A stretch of 64,000 nucleotides of DNA from Bifidobacterium bifidum ATCC 29521 = JCM 1255 = DSM 20456 (GCF_001025135.1 NZ_AP012323.1:1736001-1800000); one strand, 5' to 3'; numbered from the stretch's first letter, positions 35,173 to 44,725 are shown. Numbers and translations are program-made. Notes: a model not told the origin generated them from the letters alone.

Positions 35173-36722
35173 GGCATCCTCCAGTGGCGTCCGTCGCGTG
35201 CGAGCATTTCATCGGCCTCCGTCGGCCCCCACGTGCCGGCACGATACGGCTGCGGCTGACCGAGCGTGGACCAGAATTCCTCGATCGGGTCGAGGATCTT
35301 CCACGACAGGTTGACCTCTTCGGTGGTCGGGAACAGCGGCGGGTCGCCGAGCAGCACGTCGAGAATCAGTCGCTCGTATGCCTCCGGCGAGCTCTCCGTG
35401 AACGAACGGCCGTAGCTGAAGTCCATCGAGACGTCACGTACCTCCATCGCCGTGCCGCCAGGCACCTTGGAGCCAAAGCGGATCGTCACGCCCTCGTCGG
35501 GCTGTACGCGGATCACGATCGCGTTCTTGCCGAGCTCGCGTGTCGCGGTCGACTCGAACGGCAGGTGCGGCGCGCGTTTGAACACGACGGCGATCTCGGT
35601 GACACGCTTGCCGAGACGCTTGCCGGTACGAAGATAGAACGGCACACCGGCCCAGCGGCGGGTGTCGATGTCAAGCCGGATCGCCGCATAGGTCTCGGTG
35701 GTAGACGCCGGGTCAATGCCCTTCTCCTCCAGGTATCCGACGACGTCATGCGAGCCCTGCCAGCCGGCGGCGTACTGTCCGCGAGCGGTGTGTGCGGCGA
35801 GGTCCTTCGGCAGACGCACCGCGGAGAGGATCTTCGTCTTCTCGGCGGTCAGGTCGGAGGCGGTGAACGAGACCGGCTCCTCCATGGCGGTCAGGGCCAG
35901 CAGCTGCAGCAGATGATTCTGGATGATGTCGCGCGCTGCGCCGATGCCGTCATAGTATCCGGCGCGGCCGGCCACGCCGATGTCCTCGGCCATCGTGATC
36001 TGCACGTGGTCGACGTAGTTGGCGTTCCAGATCGGCTCGTACATCGCGTTGGCGAAACGCAGCGCCAGCATGTTCTGCACGGTTTCCTTGCCGAGATAAT
36101 GGTCGATGCGGAACACGCTCGACGGGTCGAACACCTCGGAGACCACACGGTCGAGCTCCTTGGCGCTGGCCAGATCGTGGCCGAACGGCTTCTCGATGAT
36201 CACGCGTCGCCATGCGCCCTCGGACGAGCGGGCCAGTCCGCAGTCGGCGAGCTGACGCGCCACCACGGGGAACGCCCGCGGCGGCACCGACATGTAGAAG
36301 GCATGGTTGCCGCGCGTGCCCCGGTCGCGGTCCAGTTCAGCGACCGTGTCGCTCAACCGCGCGAACGCCGCGGAGTCATCGAACGTCCCCTGCACGAAAC
36401 GGATGCCCTTTGCGAGCTGCTTCCACGTCGATTCGCGGAACGGGGTGCGGCAATGCTGCTGCACGTGCTCGCGGACGAAATCCCTGAAATGGTCTTCGGT
36501 CCAGTCGCGGCGTGCGAAGCCGGTCAGTCCAAAGCTCGGCGGCAACAGGCCGCGGTTGGCGAGGTCATAGATCGCGGGCAGCAGTTTCTTGCGCGACAAA
36601 TCGCCGGTCACGCCGAAGATCACGATGCTGCACGGGCCTGCGATGCGCGGCAGGCGCAAATCGCGCGGATCGCGCAGTGGATTGGTCCACGCGGTTGGCG
36701 TGGCGGAAACGGAATCAGTCAT
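35169..36722 (-). CDS. zwf: Glucose-6-phosphate 1-dehydrogenase
   Basis: A 517-residue NADP-dependent enzyme opening the oxidative pentose phosphate branch. It has the N-terminal nucleotide motif IVIFGVTGDLSRKKLLPAIY, the active-site signature RIDHYLGKE, EKPFGHDLASAKEL and VPFYLRTGKRLGKR. Of several in-frame ATGs, 36722 is chosen because TACTAT lies 7 nt before it and there is no ribosome site (leaderless, as for neighbours); the frame extends to 36755. It is first in the zwf-opcA-(pgl) unit convergent with gnd. Bifidobacteria ferment mainly through the fructose-6-phosphate shunt, so this branch probably serves NADPH and pentose supply. Confidence 0.97.
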   Translation of the reverse strand: MTDSVSATPTAWTNPLRDPRDLRLPRIAGPCSIVIFGVTGDLSRKKLLPAIYDLANRGLLPPSFGLTGFARRDWTEDHFRDFVREHVQQHCRTPFRESTWKQLAKGIRFVQGTFDDSAAFARLSDTVAELDRDRGTRGNHAFYMSVPPRAFPVVARQLADCGLARSSEGAWRRVIIEKPFGHDLASAKELDRVVSEVFDPSSVFRIDHYLGKETVQNMLALRFANAMYEPIWNANYVDHVQITMAEDIGVAGRAGYYDGIGAARDIIQNHLLQLLALTAMEEPVSFTASDLTAEKTKILSAVRLPKDLAAHTARGQYAAGWQGSHDVVGYLEEKGIDPASTTETYAAIRLDIDTRRWAGVPFYLRTGKRLGKRVTEIAVVFKRAPHLPFESTATRELGKNAIVIRVQPDEGVTIRFGSKVPGGTAMEVRDVSMDFSYGRSFTESSPEAYERLILDVLLGDPPLFPTTEEVNLSWKILDPIEEFWSTLGQPQPYRAGTWGPTEADEMLARDGRHWRMP

Positions 36723-36729
36723 ACGCACC

Positions 36730-36735
36730 ATAGTA
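36730..36735 (-). promoter_or_regulatory. -10 box of leaderless zwf transcript
   Basis: TACTAT on the minus strand, 7 nt before the ATG at 36722. Confidence 0.55.
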
Positions 36736-36842
36736 GTGATGCGCGTGCATCTCATGGCCCATTCCTCTCAGAAAGAACCATGCAATGCAGCACATCGCGG
36801 GATTTTGGCGCGGTGAGAACCGCTCCGGGACCACCCCCAGTC

Positions 36843-37024
36843 GCTACGCGACAGTCCCCGCCAGCGGGGGCGAGACAGCACAGTCGCTACGCGACAGTCC
36901 TCCGGGCCCTGCAATCAAGGACGGCCTTGCAGCCGCATCTCTCTGATGCGCCTGCCGGCTCATACTCGCCTATAGACAGCCCACCGGGCTGTCTACTGTA
37001 CGGCTCGTCCCGCCAGCGGGGGCG
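36843..37024. repeat. Family I short repeats (TCGCTACGCGACAGTC / CCGCCAGCGGGGGCGA)
   Basis: TCGCTACGCGACAGTC occurs twice (near 36840 and 36885), and CCCGCCAGCGGGGGCGA occurs near 36857 and again near 37010; each can fold on itself. A related copy is at 51408-51440, and a more distant one near 32402-32441. The palindrome CAGCCCACCGGGCTG lies between. Apart from these, the 312-nt gap 36723-37034 shows no gene. Confidence 0.65.
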
Positions 37025-37034
37025 AAAGCTGGCG

Positions 37035-37559
37035 TCAGAGCGTGGGCTGGTCCGTCTCCCCGCTCTGCTCGCCGGTCTCGCCCTCATCCTCCCGCAGTCC
37101 GGATTCGAGTCTCCGGTTGCGTTCGCGGAGCCTGTCGTTCTCCGCGGTCAGCTCGTGGATGTACCGGATCTGCTGCGCTATGAGCATATCGCGCAGGTCC
37201 TTGGCCGCCGATCCGCCGAAATTCTCGCGGATCGTGGCCGCGCGAATCGGCGCCGGCGGAATCAGCGGATTGCCGGTACGCGGGAACTTGTCAGCGGATA
37301 TCGGCTCGGCGTCGTCATCAGCCGGTTCCATCATCTTCCAACGCGCGATGCACCGTTCGATGCGCTTGTATCCGATAAGCGACGGGTCAAGCCCGACGTC
37401 GCGGAATATACCCGTCGGCGAGTCCCCCGCACGATACCGCTGCATGCAGTATTCGCGGAACTGGCCGGTGTATCGGATGCGGTTCCGTCCGACGCTGTTC
37501 ACGGCAGGCAGTGAACGCAGGTAGTCAATCTCGTCGTCGTCAAACTCTCTGTCTTTCAT
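37035..37559 (-). CDS. HTH-domain protein, transposase-associated type
   Basis: A 174-residue protein. Residues about 20-65 (RIRYTGQFREYCMQRYRAGD, then SPTGIFRDVGLDPSLIGYKR) form a helix-turn-helix of the type found in orphan HTH proteins that accompany IS3-family transposases in Gram-positive bacteria. The C-terminal third (AKDLRDMLIAQQIRYIHELTAENDRLRERN) is a predicted coiled coil, suggesting a dimer. GGAGGG stands 7 nt before ATG 37559. No DDE transposase, terminal inverted repeats or target duplication are visible around it, so it is a solitary regulator-like gene or an IS relic. Function unknown. Confidence 0.7.
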   Translation of the reverse strand: MKDREFDDDEIDYLRSLPAVNSVGRNRIRYTGQFREYCMQRYRAGDSPTGIFRDVGLDPSLIGYKRIERCIARWKMMEPADDDAEPISADKFPRTGNPLIPPAPIRAATIRENFGGSAAKDLRDMLIAQQIRYIHELTAENDRLRERNRRLESGLREDEGETGEQSGETDQPTL

Positions 37560-37702
37560 GATGGTGCCCTCCAGCACTCTTCTCATCGATAGAGATGAAC
37601 ATGAAACGGAGGTTCGCCAGGATTCACTGCACTGTCTTCCCCGCAGTATCCTCCGAATCGGGACGCCCGCCCTGCCTCGTGAAAGGCAGGCGGATGGCCG
37701 AG

Positions 37703-38167
37703 TCAGCCGCCGATATGCGATTCGCGGCGTGCACGGGTCATCATCGGCGACGTGCCTGGCAGCCGTGTCTCGCCCAAAGCAGTCGCGACGGATGTCACCG
37801 CGGCGTAGGTCTCCGACTTCACAGGGACTTCCGAGGGTTCGGGGGTGTTCGGCGCGTCGGGGGTGGAGGTTTTCAGCACGGGCTTGGCATCGGCCATGGA
37901 ATCGATCATGTGACCATCGACTTCGCCGGTCAGGATGACGTCGACGCCATTGGCGATGTCAAGCGTTGCGGCCAGAGCGATGTTGGCGGCCGGAGCGGCG
38001 GATCCGGCCTTGGCGGCGGTCAGCGGGGCCTCATCACCCACGCGCATGACTGGGGATTGCGCCTTGTGCACCGCGTTTGCGGCGGCGGCATCGCCTGTAT
38101 ATTTGCTGGATGATATTGATAATCGTTGCCTGAACCTGACGACGAAACGTCGATTTTCCCGAAACAT
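37703..38167 (-). CDS. Small hypothetical protein, Ala/Thr-rich
   Basis: A 154-residue frame with a basic N-terminus (MFRENRRFVVRFRQRLSISS) followed by an Ala/Thr/Pro-rich region and no clear membrane helix or known motif. GAAGGA 6 nt before ATG 38167 and Bifidobacterium-like codon use support expression; the absence of any recognised family does not. The frame is open to 38221. About 60 nt upstream of the start is an 11-base C/G homopolymer. It could be a real accessory gene or the remnant of a longer secreted protein. Confidence 0.45.
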   Translation of the reverse strand: MFRENRRFVVRFRQRLSISSSKYTGDAAAANAVHKAQSPVMRVGDEAPLTAAKAGSAAPAANIALAATLDIANGVDVILTGEVDGHMIDSMADAKPVLKTSTPDAPNTPEPSEVPVKSETYAAVTSVATALGETRLPGTSPMMTRARRESHIGG

Positions 38168-38227
38168 GATATATCCTTCACTTCTTGCTTCGGGAGGGTT
38201 CATCCTACGCAAAAAGCGCAAAACAAG

Positions 38228-38238
38228 CCCCCCCCCCC
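38228..38238. repeat. Homopolymeric C tract (11 C)
   Basis: Eleven consecutive C on the plus strand (G on the minus strand), about 61 nt upstream of the small hypothetical gene, in its probable promoter region. Confidence 0.9.
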
Positions 38239-38373
38239 GTGATTTCGAAGTGTAGCGCCAGCGGGAAGATATTTGGGGGACTATGTTTCTAAGGGGTTAT
38301 GACGGGGAGTTACGGGGGTGTCTTTGGCGGCGCGATATGGTCATGCAGGAGACCATGTGTGTGCGAGCACGTC

Positions 38374-38412
38374 GGTATGGCCGGTCACCCCATACAGGTG
38401 CCCGGCCATACC
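38374..38412 (-). terminator. Hairpin downstream of the GH89 gene
   Basis: GGTATGGCCGG (38374-38384) and complement (38402-38412), extended by CACC/GGTG inside. It stands just beyond the stop of the GH89 gene, without a clear U-tract. Confidence 0.5.
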
Positions 38413-38420
38413 GCAGCCGG

Positions 38421-41400
38421 TCACCGGCGACGGGAGCGCGCCGTCGTGATGGAGAATCCCGCGGCAAGCATGATGCATGCCGTCACTGCGAGCAGCAGCG
38501 TCTGGGCGCCCGTCTTCGAGAGGGTTTCCGTGCCCGCCGTGCCGGGTTTGGAGGTATCGGCGTTGCCGCCGGCGCCGGGTTTGACGCCACCGGGACGCTC
38601 GGGCTGTCCGCCGCTGCCAGGCTGTTCGGGATCCTCGCCACCTCCTGGTTCCTCACCGCCGCCGGGCTGCTTGCGCTCCAGCCCGTCGCGAGCCTGAGTC
38701 AGGGCCTTTACGGCCTTGTCCAGATCGCCCTGCGTGGTGGATCGCCGTCCGCACTCCTCCTGCGCGGCGGCCAACGCCTCGGCGAACGCCTTCCACGATT
38801 CGGCAGTGTAATCGCCTTCTCTGAGAGCCTGAGCCGACGCGATGGCGTCGGACAACGGGCCACGGTCCAGACGCGCGTCGGACAGCGCGGCGATGGCATC
38901 ATTCAGCCGTGCCGCAAGGGCGTCCACGTCGGACTGGGAGATGTGCGCCATGTCGGTGGCTACGGCGGCGGCAAGAGCCTCGCGCATCGTCGCCCACGCA
39001 GCCCTGTCGTACTGCGATTCGACCAGACCGTTCGCCGCCCGCTTCGCCGCATCCAACGCGGCCGCATCGATGTGCACGATTGACTCGTTGAACGCGGTCG
39101 TCGCCTGGCGCAGCGCGTCCGCCGCGGCGTCCACCTTATCGGCGTCTCCGGCGGCTGCACCGTGTGCGGCCTTGGCGTCGTCGATGGCCTGGCGCAGAGC
39201 GTCCGCGGCGCTTTGCGGATGCTGCCCCTCGTATTCGCCGACGCTGCCCGCCGTCTGCGCGTCCTCCAGCGTCTTGACCGCCGCATCCAGCACGACCTGA
39301 TAGCGCTCCTGCGCGTCAAGCTGCGCGAGCGCCGTGTCGGCCGACCGCCGCAACGCAGCCGCGGCGTCATCGAGATCCTGTTGCGTCACCGTGCCGTAGG
39401 CGTCGGAGACCTGCTTGGCGCTTGCCCTCGCCTCGGCCAATGCGGCCGACGACGCGGGCAGGCCATGCGCGTCCAGAGACGCGATCAGCGCCGCGGCGTC
39501 ATCGATCGCCACATACAGCGCGTTGCGGTCGAGCGACACGTAGCCGGTGCGGTAGAACTCGGACACCGCGTCTTCGACGGTCGTCGTCCACCGGCCGGCC
39601 TCGCGCGAGGTCAGTCCGGCGTCCAGCGCCGCCCGCGCCCGCTCCAGCACGACTTCGAGCTTGGTCTTCGCCGCCCGGGTGACGTTGCCGGCGTATTCGC
39701 CGACGGTGAGCTTGCCGAGCGCGGTCTCGACGGACGAGAGGTAGCTTTCCAGAGACGCCCCTGCATCCGCCTGATACAGGTACAACTCGTTGATGGCGAC
39801 GGGGTTCTCGTTGAGCACGGTGATGCGTACCGCGTCGGTGTAGACGGGCCGTGCAAGGCGGGCCACGATCTCCGGCTTCATCTGCGCATTGCCGGAATAG
39901 TCGGTCAGCGTCTTCCACTGGTCGGCTGCACCATCGCCCGCACCGCCGCCGTCCTGCGGCACCACGCGGTATTCGGCCTTGAACCGCACCGGCTCGCTGT
40001 TACCGGAGGCCAGCAGGCCGAGCATGTTGATGTCCGCGGCCTTCGCGAGCGTGAATGTCAGGGTCTTGTCAGCCGTGGCCGTCAAGGTGGCCGCGCTGTC
40101 GCGGTCTCCGTCCGTCAGCTTGGCGAGGTCGGCGGCCGTGAGCGTCGAGCCGTCCGAGGCCGTCGTCTTGGCGTCGCGAGCCACGTTGCCGGGCGTCGCG
40201 TAGACCTCGATCTCGGACACCAGCGGCCATGCGGGCGAGCCGCTGGAGGGGATGCGGGCGTCGGCGATGTCCATGCGGATGCGTGTGATGCTCATGCCGA
40301 CCGGCACGTCCATCACGATGCCCTGCTGTTTGCTCAGGTCGGCTTCGGTTCGTTCGGCGACCGTATGTTCGTCGCCGTTCGCGTCGATCACCTTCAACGT
40401 GAACTGCATGCTGCGGTCGGGCTGGCCTTCCTCGAACTTGAGCCGTATGCTGTCGACCTCACGGGCTTTGGCGTAGTCGAGCTGGAACCATGCCGGCGTG
40501 GCGCCGTCGCGGGACACCCATGCGGTCGCCTTGCCGTCCACCAGCGCGCCGGCGTTCTCGGGCGCGTCCTTGGTGGGCGACGACGTGATGGCGGCCGAGG
40601 TGGCGATGTTCACGCCTTCGATGGTGTCGCCGGCCTCCTGCAGCAGTTCGAGTTCGGCGAGCGCCGGCCATGCGGTGCCACCGACCGACCCCGTGAACTC
40701 CACGGTGACGTGTTCGACCTCCTCGCCAAGATTCGCCGCATACACCTGATCGAGGGCGCCCTGGTTCTGCGTCTCGTCGATCAGTGTCCGCTCGGTACCG
40801 TCAGCGAGCCCCGCGACGACCCTGAACTGGAACAGGCGGCCGGCCGTCTCGAACACGAGCCGCACGCGGTCCACACGCTGCGCCGACGCCAGGTCGATCC
40901 GATACCAGTTCGGGTCGGACCCGTTGCCGACCCACAGCGTACCGTCGTCGCCGTCGTTGCCGTTCGACGCGGGCCGCTCGCTGGGGCCGGCGCTTGCGGC
41001 GCCGCCGAGCGCCAGGTTCGTGTACTCGGGCTGCGGCTGCGCGGCTCCCCAGACGGACAGCTCGTAGATGCCGGTCAGGTCCCGCCCGTTCGTCGAATGC
41101 AACTTCCAACGCACCTTGGAGCCGAGTATGTCGGCGGCGACCTCGTTCTTGGAGCTGACGGCATCGGCTTCGCTGCGGCCTATCTCGACCCATCCCGAGC
41201 CGTTCCAGACCTCGATCTCGTAGCGCAGCGGGAAGTCGGCCGCGATCTGCTGCAGGGTGATGCCGGCGCCGGTGATCGAATACGTGCCGCCGAGGTCGAC
41301 CACCAGCGTGGCGTCGGTCTTGCCCGTCTGCGTCCAGCCGGTGTCGGTGTTGCCGTCGGTCACGTCCGGGACGACGGTGCCGGTGTCCTCGTCGGTCACG

Positions 41401-44294
41401 TCATGTCCCAGCGCCAGGTTCGTGCGTTCGACCGCGGTGCCACCGTCGGTGACGTCGTCCATCGCGGTGACCGAATACTGGTCGAGGATGATCTTGCCGA
41501 GCGCTTTCTGGTCGACATCATCCGCGGCTTCGGTCGCGAAACCATACCCGTCCTCGTCGCTTTTGCGGTTCGCCCACTGCCAGCCGTAGTCGAACCAGTC
41601 CGGGTCGGTGAAGTCGGTGCCGTGCTCCAGTTTGTTCAGCCGGTTGTCCACGTACGTCTTCCACCGCCGATAGTAGTAGTCGCCGGTCAGCCCGGCCCAC
41701 TGGCGGTTGGAATAGTCGATGAGCGAGCCGTTCTTGTTCAGACCCCACGTGGTGACGAGCGCACGCGCGTTGAGCTCGAACAGGTCGGCGGTCCAATCGT
41801 CCGCGCCGTCGAGCATCGTGCGGGCATCGTCGATCCATGCGCCCACGAGGAAGTCGTCCGAGCTGGAAAGCAGCTTGTCCTGCGCCTTGATGATGTCCAG
41901 CATCCGGGACGACAGTGTCCGGAACGTCTCCAGATCGCCCGACTTGTACGCCTGCCCGGCGAGCGGCTGGTATTCCTGGAAGCTGTTGGCCAGCACCTGC
42001 CGCATCACGTCGACGTAATCGTAGCGGAAGCCGGCCGAGTCCTTGTACGAGTCATACGCCTGCTCGAACAGGGCCGCGGCCTTCTCGAACTGCCGCTTGT
42101 CGTAATCTATGTCGCTGTGGCCCCACGTGGACGCCGAGCCGATGGTGTTGTCGGACGGGCGGGCGTTGATGATGGATTCGCTCGCGCCCTGATAGTATTC
42201 GCCGTCCGTGTGCTTGTAGGCGGTGTCAAGCAGGATGCCCCACGCCTTCTCGATCGTCCCGTCGGTTCCGCCGTACCGGCGCTCGGCATACTCCTGCGTC
42301 CAGGAGCGATAGTCGACCGGATCCTGCTCCCAGGTCATGTCGAACAGCAGCTCGTAGACGATCGGCGAATTGTCGATGGCTTCGGGCGTGATGCCGATGC
42401 CGCGCATATAACCGCTGGAGTTGTAGGCTTTCGTGATGTCCTGGGAGATCACCTCCGGCACTCCGTCAAGGCCCATGCGTCCGCCGAAGTTGTGCAACAT
42501 GTTCCACACCCACGGCACGCCCTGGTTCTCCATCGCGCTGGCCTGCGAGCGCAGGTCGCTCTGCAGGTCGAGCACGAGCGCCTGGCCCTTGTCCGCGAGC
42601 CCGGAGAGCTTCGTCTCGTCGATGCCCCACTGCCACTGCTGCATCACCCACACGGCCGCCGGGTCATGGTCGAGCATCTTGCGCTGCACGGTGCGGTAGA
42701 TGTCGACGATGTCGAAGCCGTCTGGAACCATGCCGCCCTCATGGAACGGATCGACCGCGTAGTAGTTCGACACCTTGCCGAACACGTTCTCCTGAGCTTT
42801 GTAGAACGTGTCGCCGACCTTCTGGAAGTAGTCCTCCTTGCCGGCCGCCTTGTCGGCGTCGGTCAGATACGTCTTGATCATGTACGGGCGGTCGAAACCG
42901 GACCATGTGCCGGACGACGCGGCCACCGACGTCGGGTTCTTCTCCTGGAAGTCGGCCGGCACCTGACCGCCGAAGCCCTGGATGACCGGCGTGATGCCGT
43001 ACGCCTGCATGCGGTCGTGTATCCTGCGGCCGAGCTCGACGCGCTGCTCGAACCATGCGGCGGGCAGGGGGCCTCCGACCGAGTACAGGTTCTGCATGTA
43101 GAACCATGCGTAGTATCCCGGCCCGGACAGGTATTCGCGCACCTCGTCGTCGCTGTAGCCGTATTGGGTGAGCGTCTCGCGCAGCACCTCCTCCTGTCCG
43201 ACGATGTCGAGCATGAGGTTCACGCCGTTCATCGCCGCCCAGTCGAGGAACGGCTCGTAATCATCCCAGTTCCAGAACGCCATCGTGTACGAGTAGGTGC
43301 AGAAGTTGAGCGCGTACCGGTACTCGTAGTTCGTGTATTTGAGGATTTTCCGGCCGACTGCAGGCAGGCTCTCCGGCATGGACAGCTGGGAGCCGAACAG
43401 CGGGTTGTAGTCGACCTTGCACCAGTGGCGCAGATAATAATTGAGGCCGGACGCGAGCGAGACGCCGTTGTTGCCGCGGATGGAGATCCGGCCGTCGCCG
43501 GTGTCTGAGATTTCGAACACGTCCTTGCCGTCAGCCTTGCCGCGCAGCTGGAAGTCGAACTTGTCGACCCACCGCTCGCCGATCACGCGGCCGACGAGGT
43601 TTCTGACCTCGGTGACGGTCTTCTCGGCGGCATAGTCGGAGTCGGTCTCTACGCGGGCCCACTCCCGGCCCCACGAGCTTGAGTCGAAGTCGGTGACGGA
43701 GATGGCCTTGGGGCTGGCCTGCTCGTCGGAGACCTTGGTGCCGTGGAAAGCGACTTCGGCGAGGTTGACCTGCTGGGCGGCGGAGTTGTAGCTGACGCTG
43801 ATGCGCGCGTATGCGGCTTCGGTGGCATCGATGGGATGCGTGTCGGCGGCACCGCTCGCGGGGGCGTCATCGCTCTTGTAGGCCACCTTGCCGTAGTCGG
43901 CGCCGTCCTTGGACAGATAGACCTCGTAGTGGTAGTACGAGCCGGTGAGGTTGGTGATGTCGATCTGCGAGATGCTGTATGTGCCGTGCAGGTCGAAGTC
44001 GAGGAAGCGGCGGTAGTCCTGCATCGACGAGTCTGCGGGCGACTGCCAGTAGGTCGCCGGATCGCCGTCGACTGCGGCGGCCGCAGCATGGCCGTCCGCG
44101 GCGGCACCGCTCGCCGTGACGCCGGCGATCGCCGGTTCCACGGCGCGCGCGAGGCGTCCGGATGTGATCAGGCCGCACATGAGTGTCGCCATGGCGACGA
44201 GCAGGGCCGTCGCGCGACGCCGCCATGATCGGGGGCAGGTCGGAGGATGTTCGGGCGAGTGCCCACGACGATGACGAGCGGATGAAACCATCAT
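38421..44294 (-). CDS. agnB: Cell-wall-anchored alpha-N-acetylglucosaminidase, GH89
   Basis: A 1957-residue surface enzyme. Signal peptide (about 1-52), then an F5/8-type-C-like carbohydrate-binding module (about 55-187). The GH89 region (about 195-930) has YEYRYALNFCTYSYTMAFWN and VPWVWNMLHNFGGRMGLDG, the hallmarks of NAGLU enzymes. By comparison with the human and clostridial enzymes, Glu519 (DPFHEGG) should be acid/base and Glu638 (GITPEAID) nucleophile. More F5/8C-like modules follow (about 1000-1500), then FIVAR-type helical repeats (for example ESQYDRAAWATMREAL, EGDYTAESWKAFAEAL), a Gly/Pro linker and sorting signal LSKTG (from residue 1925) with helix and RSRRR. It removes terminal alpha-1,4-GlcNAc from gastric-type mucin O-glycans. 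The start at 44294 precedes the signal peptide; an ATG three bases later (44291) is the alternative. Confidence 0.93.
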   Translation of the reverse strand: MMVSSARHRRGHSPEHPPTCPRSWRRRATALLVAMATLMCGLITSGRLARAVEPAIAGVTASGAAADGHAAAAAVDGDPATYWQSPADSSMQDYRRFLDFDLHGTYSISQIDITNLTGSYYHYEVYLSKDGADYGKVAYKSDDAPASGAADTHPIDATEAAYARISVSYNSAAQQVNLAEVAFHGTKVSDEQASPKAISVTDFDSSSWGREWARVETDSDYAAEKTVTEVRNLVGRVIGERWVDKFDFQLRGKADGKDVFEISDTGDGRISIRGNNGVSLASGLNYYLRHWCKVDYNPLFGSQLSMPESLPAVGRKILKYTNYEYRYALNFCTYSYTMAFWNWDDYEPFLDWAAMNGVNLMLDIVGQEEVLRETLTQYGYSDDEVREYLSGPGYYAWFYMQNLYSVGGPLPAAWFEQRVELGRRIHDRMQAYGITPVIQGFGGQVPADFQEKNPTSVAASSGTWSGFDRPYMIKTYLTDADKAAGKEDYFQKVGDTFYKAQENVFGKVSNYYAVDPFHEGGMVPDGFDIVDIYRTVQRKMLDHDPAAVWVMQQWQWGIDETKLSGLADKGQALVLDLQSDLRSQASAMENQGVPWVWNMLHNFGGRMGLDGVPEVISQDITKAYNSSGYMRGIGITPEAIDNSPIVYELLFDMTWEQDPVDYRSWTQEYAERRYGGTDGTIEKAWGILLDTAYKHTDGEYYQGASESIINARPSDNTIGSASTWGHSDIDYDKRQFEKAAALFEQAYDSYKDSAGFRYDYVDVMRQVLANSFQEYQPLAGQAYKSGDLETFRTLSSRMLDIIKAQDKLLSSSDDFLVGAWIDDARTMLDGADDWTADLFELNARALVTTWGLNKNGSLIDYSNRQWAGLTGDYYYRRWKTYVDNRLNKLEHGTDFTDPDWFDYGWQWANRKSDEDGYGFATEAADDVDQKALGKIILDQYSVTAMDDVTDGGTAVERTNLALGHDVTDEDTGTVVPDVTDGNTDTGWTQTGKTDATLVVDLGGTYSITGAGITLQQIAADFPLRYEIEVWNGSGWVEIGRSEADAVSSKNEVAADILGSKVRWKLHSTNGRDLTGIYELSVWGAAQPQPEYTNLALGGAASAGPSERPASNGNDGDDGTLWVGNGSDPNWYRIDLASAQRVDRVRLVFETAGRLFQFRVVAGLADGTERTLIDETQNQGALDQVYAANLGEEVEHVTVEFTGSVGGTAWPALAELELLQEAGDTIEGVNIATSAAITSSPTKDAPENAGALVDGKATAWVSRDGATPAWFQLDYAKAREVDSIRLKFEEGQPDRSMQFTLKVIDANGDEHTVAERTEADLSKQQGIVMDVPVGMSITRIRMDIADARIPSSGSPAWPLVSEIEVYATPGNVARDAKTTASDGSTLTAADLAKLTDGDRDSAATLTATADKTLTFTLAKAADINMLGLLASGNSEPVRFKAEYRVVPQDGGGAGDGAADQWKTLTDYSGNAQMKPEIVARLARPVYTDAVRITVLNENPVAINELYLYQADAGASLESYLSSVETALGKLTVGEYAGNVTRAAKTKLEVVLERARAALDAGLTSREAGRWTTTVEDAVSEFYRTGYVSLDRNALYVAIDDAAALIASLDAHGLPASSAALAEARASAKQVSDAYGTVTQQDLDDAAAALRRSADTALAQLDAQERYQVVLDAAVKTLEDAQTAGSVGEYEGQHPQSAADALRQAIDDAKAAHGAAAGDADKVDAAADALRQATTAFNESIVHIDAAALDAAKRAANGLVESQYDRAAWATMREALAAAVATDMAHISQSDVDALAARLNDAIAALSDARLDRGPLSDAIASAQALREGDYTAESWKAFAEALAAAQEECGRRSTTQGDLDKAVKALTQARDGLERKQPGGGEEPGGGEDPEQPGSGGQPERPGGVKPGAGGNADTSKPGTAGTETLSKTGAQTLLLAVTACIMLAAGFSITTARSRRR

Positions 44295-44429
44295 TGATTG
44301 CCCTTGTCTTCTCTTGATTTTCAGTAAGAACCGCGCCGGCGAACATTGCCGGATTTTGTTAACAATATATACAAAGAATGGGACATGGCGCGCCCGCATC
44401 ACGCCGCGCCGCGCCGCTTTCAACCGCCC

Positions 44430-44646
44430 CTGTACCACACAATGCGATTTTTGGCGGTTTTTGTGCTGGTGTGGTACAGCGCCGATTCAGGACAATTCGG
44501 GCGAATTCCTCAGATCATTGGAAAATGGCGGTTCCTGAATTCTTGTTCGTTGCCATACCAGCTCAAAAACGCGTCGAAATCGCATTGTGTGGCAAACGCT
44601 GTGCCACACAATGCGATTTTGACCACAAATTGACGTGGTGTGGCAC
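44430..44646. repeat. Competing palindromes with CACACAATGCGATTT core (family D)
   Basis: Unit 1: CTGTACCACAC (44430-44440) pairs with 44469-44479. Unit 2: 18-base perfect arms 44577-44594 and 44602-44619 around a 7-nt loop. Unit 3: GTGCCACAC (44601-44609) pairs with 44638-44646. Units 2 and 3 share bases and are mutually exclusive. CACACAATGCGATTTT occurs directly twice and once inverted. The element fills the gap between the GH89 gene and tRNA-Ser; 44295-44725 holds no gene. Confidence 0.85.
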
Positions 44647-44686
44647 AATCCCCAGATGCCGGACCGCGGATATGCCGGCAATAGAC

Positions 44687-44718
44687 AAAAAGGGTTCCAG
44701 GCGATGCACCCGGAACCC
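44687..44718 (-). terminator. Terminator after tRNA-Ser
   Basis: On the minus strand GGGTTCC..GGAACCC is followed by TTTTT, 8-40 nt beyond the tRNA. Confidence 0.75.
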
Positions 44719-44725
44719 CGATATG

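Noticed and set aside
35184-37514. A 776-codon plus-strand frame opposite zwf
   Set aside because: Antisense shadow; the minus strand encodes recognisable Zwf and the HTH protein.
37035-37559. An insertion sequence around the HTH protein
   Set aside because: No DDE transposase frame, no terminal inverted repeats and no target duplication could be found near it.
39162-43508. A 1448-codon open frame on the plus strand opposite the GH89 gene
   Set aside because: It is the antisense shadow of a GC-rich gene: low-complexity Arg/Val/Gly-rich, no domain, no ribosome site, while the minus-strand frame has full GH89 motifs.
44430-44646. Riboswitch or T-box before serS/tRNA-Ser
   Set aside because: The structures lie upstream of the GH89 gene and downstream of tRNA-Ser, not in front of serS, and lack T-box features; they are better explained as palindromic repeats.
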